Below, piece after piece: positions 4,808 through 5,797 of a stretch of DNA of 5,797 nucleotides. Position 1 is the first letter of the stretch. Each line of letters begins with the position of its first letter. The DNA comes from Acidobacteriaceae bacterium. Its GTDB lineage: Bacteria; Acidobacteriota; Terriglobia; Terriglobales; Acidobacteriaceae. The stretch lies in contig DAHUXF010000202.1 of the NCBI GenBank assembly GCA_027307295.1, forward strand, positions 1 to 5,797, in the 5' to 3' direction. The position numbers were made by a program, and so were the translations under genes. The notes beneath the pieces were generated by a model, which was not told the DNA's origin, made no database searches, and saw only the letters and a list, made by a program, of their open reading frames with translations.

Positions 4808-5797
4808 AGCGCATTGCCATCCTCGGTTCCACCGGCTCCATTGGCCGCAGCACGCTGAACGTGATTGAAAATAATCCTGGCCGTTTTCAGCTGGTGACAA
4901 TGGCCGCAGGCTCCAACATTGAAGCTGCACTCGCGGATGCACGGCGCTGGAAACCCAAAGTTCTGTCGCTGGCTTCTGAGCAGGACGCAGACAAAGTTCG
5001 CAAGCAGTTCACGTCAGAAGGCCTGGGAAACATTGATGTCGTTTACGGACAGGCGGGAACGGTCCGCGTGGCCACTCATCCTGAAGTCGATTTTGTGGTG
5101 AGCGCCATTGTGGGCGTGGCAGGACTGAAAGCCACGTATGAAGCCGTGCGCGCCGGGAAGGCAGTTGGGCTGGCGAACAAGGAATGCCTGGTGGCTGCCG
5201 GTGAGCTGATTACCGCCGAGGCCCGCAGGCAGGGCAAGCCGCTCTTGCCGATCGACAGCGAACATAACGCCGTACACCAGTGCATGCGGGGCGGACGCAT
5301 GAATGAGGTGGAGCGTGTATGGCTCACGGCCAGCGGCGGCCCGTTTCTCCACACGCCAAAATCTGAGTTTGAAAAAATTACCGTGGAGCAGGCGCTCAAC
5401 CATCCTACATGGAAGATGGGGCAGCGCATCACGATTGATTCAGCCACATTGATGAACAAGGGCTTTGAAGTGATTGAGGCGTGCCGTCTGTTTGATCTTC
5501 CGCCGGACCGCATCCGGGTGATTGTGCATCCGCAATCCACTATTCATTCTCTGGTGGAGTTCAATGATGGCAGCATTCTGTCGCAGCTCTCAGTAACGGA
5601 CATGCGCCTGCCTATTCTTTATGCCCTCACTTATCCGGAGCGCATCGCTTCTGATCTGCGCTTTAATGTGCTGGACCTGAAGCGCCTGGATTTCTGCCCG
5701 CCGGACCCGGAAAAATTTCCCTGTCTTCGCCTGGCCTATGAAGCTGCGGAAGCCGGGGGCTCCAGGTCAATTGCCCTGAACGCCGCCGATGAAGTCG
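4804..5797 (+). CDS. dxr: 1-deoxy-D-xylulose 5-phosphate reductoisomerase, C-terminus cut by window edge
   Basis: 331 complete codons are present; the family is usually about 390-400 residues, so some 60-70 are missing at the right edge. The enzyme (also IspC) converts DXP to 2-C-methyl-D-erythritol 4-phosphate with NADPH and a divalent metal, the first committed step of the MEP isoprenoid pathway and the target of fosmidomycin. Visible signatures: GSTGSIG (8-14) of the nucleotide-binding fold; GLANKE; PIDSEHNAVHQ with metal ligands Asp151 and Glu153; LTASGGPF with Ser177; HPTWKMG with His200; and DSATLMNKGFEVIEA with Asn218, Lys219 and Glu222, followed by VHPQSTIHSLVEF. No frameshift or missing catalytic residue is seen. 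The ATG overlaps the cdsA stop as ATGA with no close ribosome site, which points to translational coupling. Together with uppS it links precursor supply to carrier-lipid synthesis; rseP often follows in other bacteria. Confidence 0.97.
   Translation, partial: MKRIAILGSTGSIGRSTLNVIENNPGRFQLVTMAAGSNIEAALADARRWKPKVLSLASEQDADKVRKQFTSEGLGNIDVVYGQAGTVRVATHPEVDFVVSAIVGVAGLKATYEAVRAGKAVGLANKECLVAAGELITAEARRQGKPLLPIDSEHNAVHQCMRGGRMNEVERVWLTASGGPFLHTPKSEFEKITVEQALNHPTWKMGQRITIDSATLMNKGFEVIEACRLFDLPPDRIRVIVHPQSTIHSLVEFNDGSILSQLSVTDMRLPILYALTYPERIASDLRFNVLDLKRLDFCPPDPEKFPCLRLAYEAAEAGGSRSIALNAADEV

Noticed and set aside
3881..4812. cdsA and dxr both begin with the identical nine bases ATGAAGCGC
   Set aside because: Met-Lys-Arg is a frequent start in both families, and a nine-base match at start codons is easily chance; no longer repeat surrounds it.
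5014..5540. Two overlapping minus-strand open frames inside dxr
   Set aside because: Dxr reads through here on the plus strand with all its signatures intact; the antisense products show no domain and no ribosome site was recognised.

Overview
The window reads as chromosomal DNA from a Gram-negative (diderm) bacterium. It encodes a predicted outer-membrane beta-barrel ending in phenylalanine, an exported metal-binding protein, and a uppS-cdsA-dxr cluster of the kind found in many diderms. GC content looks moderate, in the mid-fifties by eye. The style of the barrel protein and of the solute-binding protein recalls Acidobacteriota. That placement rests on memory of families only and is tentative. 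No mobile element, CRISPR array, tRNA or rRNA was seen.

Left half (1-2876, minus strand): a metal-uptake cluster transcribed leftward. In transcription order it holds a small exported protein with a His/Asp/Cys cluster (2876-2604), a coiled-coil plus beta-barrel outer-membrane protein (2449-1097), a ZnuA-type zinc/manganese-binding protein (1027-89) and the first 26 codons of an ABC-3-type metal permease (80-1, cut by the window edge). The last two genes are tightly coupled, because the ribosome site of the permease overlaps the stop of the binding protein. The matching ATPase is not in view. A reasonable inference is that these genes carry Zn(II) (or Mn) across both membranes: barrel in the outer membrane, binding protein and perhaps the small protein in the periplasm, permease in the inner membrane.

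Middle (2877-3084): a divergent intergenic region. It has a candidate extended -10 promoter on each strand (both begin TGCTAG) and a 17-bp imperfect palindrome in the leader of the metal cluster. The palindrome could be an operator for a metal-responsive repressor.

Right half (3085-5797, plus strand): a compact lipid/isoprenoid operon of uppS (undecaprenyl diphosphate synthase, TTG start), cdsA (phosphatidate cytidylyltransferase, 1 bp downstream) and dxr (1-deoxyxylulose-5-phosphate reductoisomerase, ATGA overlap, cut by the right edge). Dxr makes MEP-pathway precursors for isoprenoids, UppS makes the C55 carrier for peptidoglycan and other envelope polymers, and CdsA makes CDP-diacylglycerol for phospholipids. 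All three show their catalytic signatures intact.

The right half is ordinary housekeeping. The part worth a second look is the small Cys/His protein and the barrel sitting upstream of the binding protein and permease genes.
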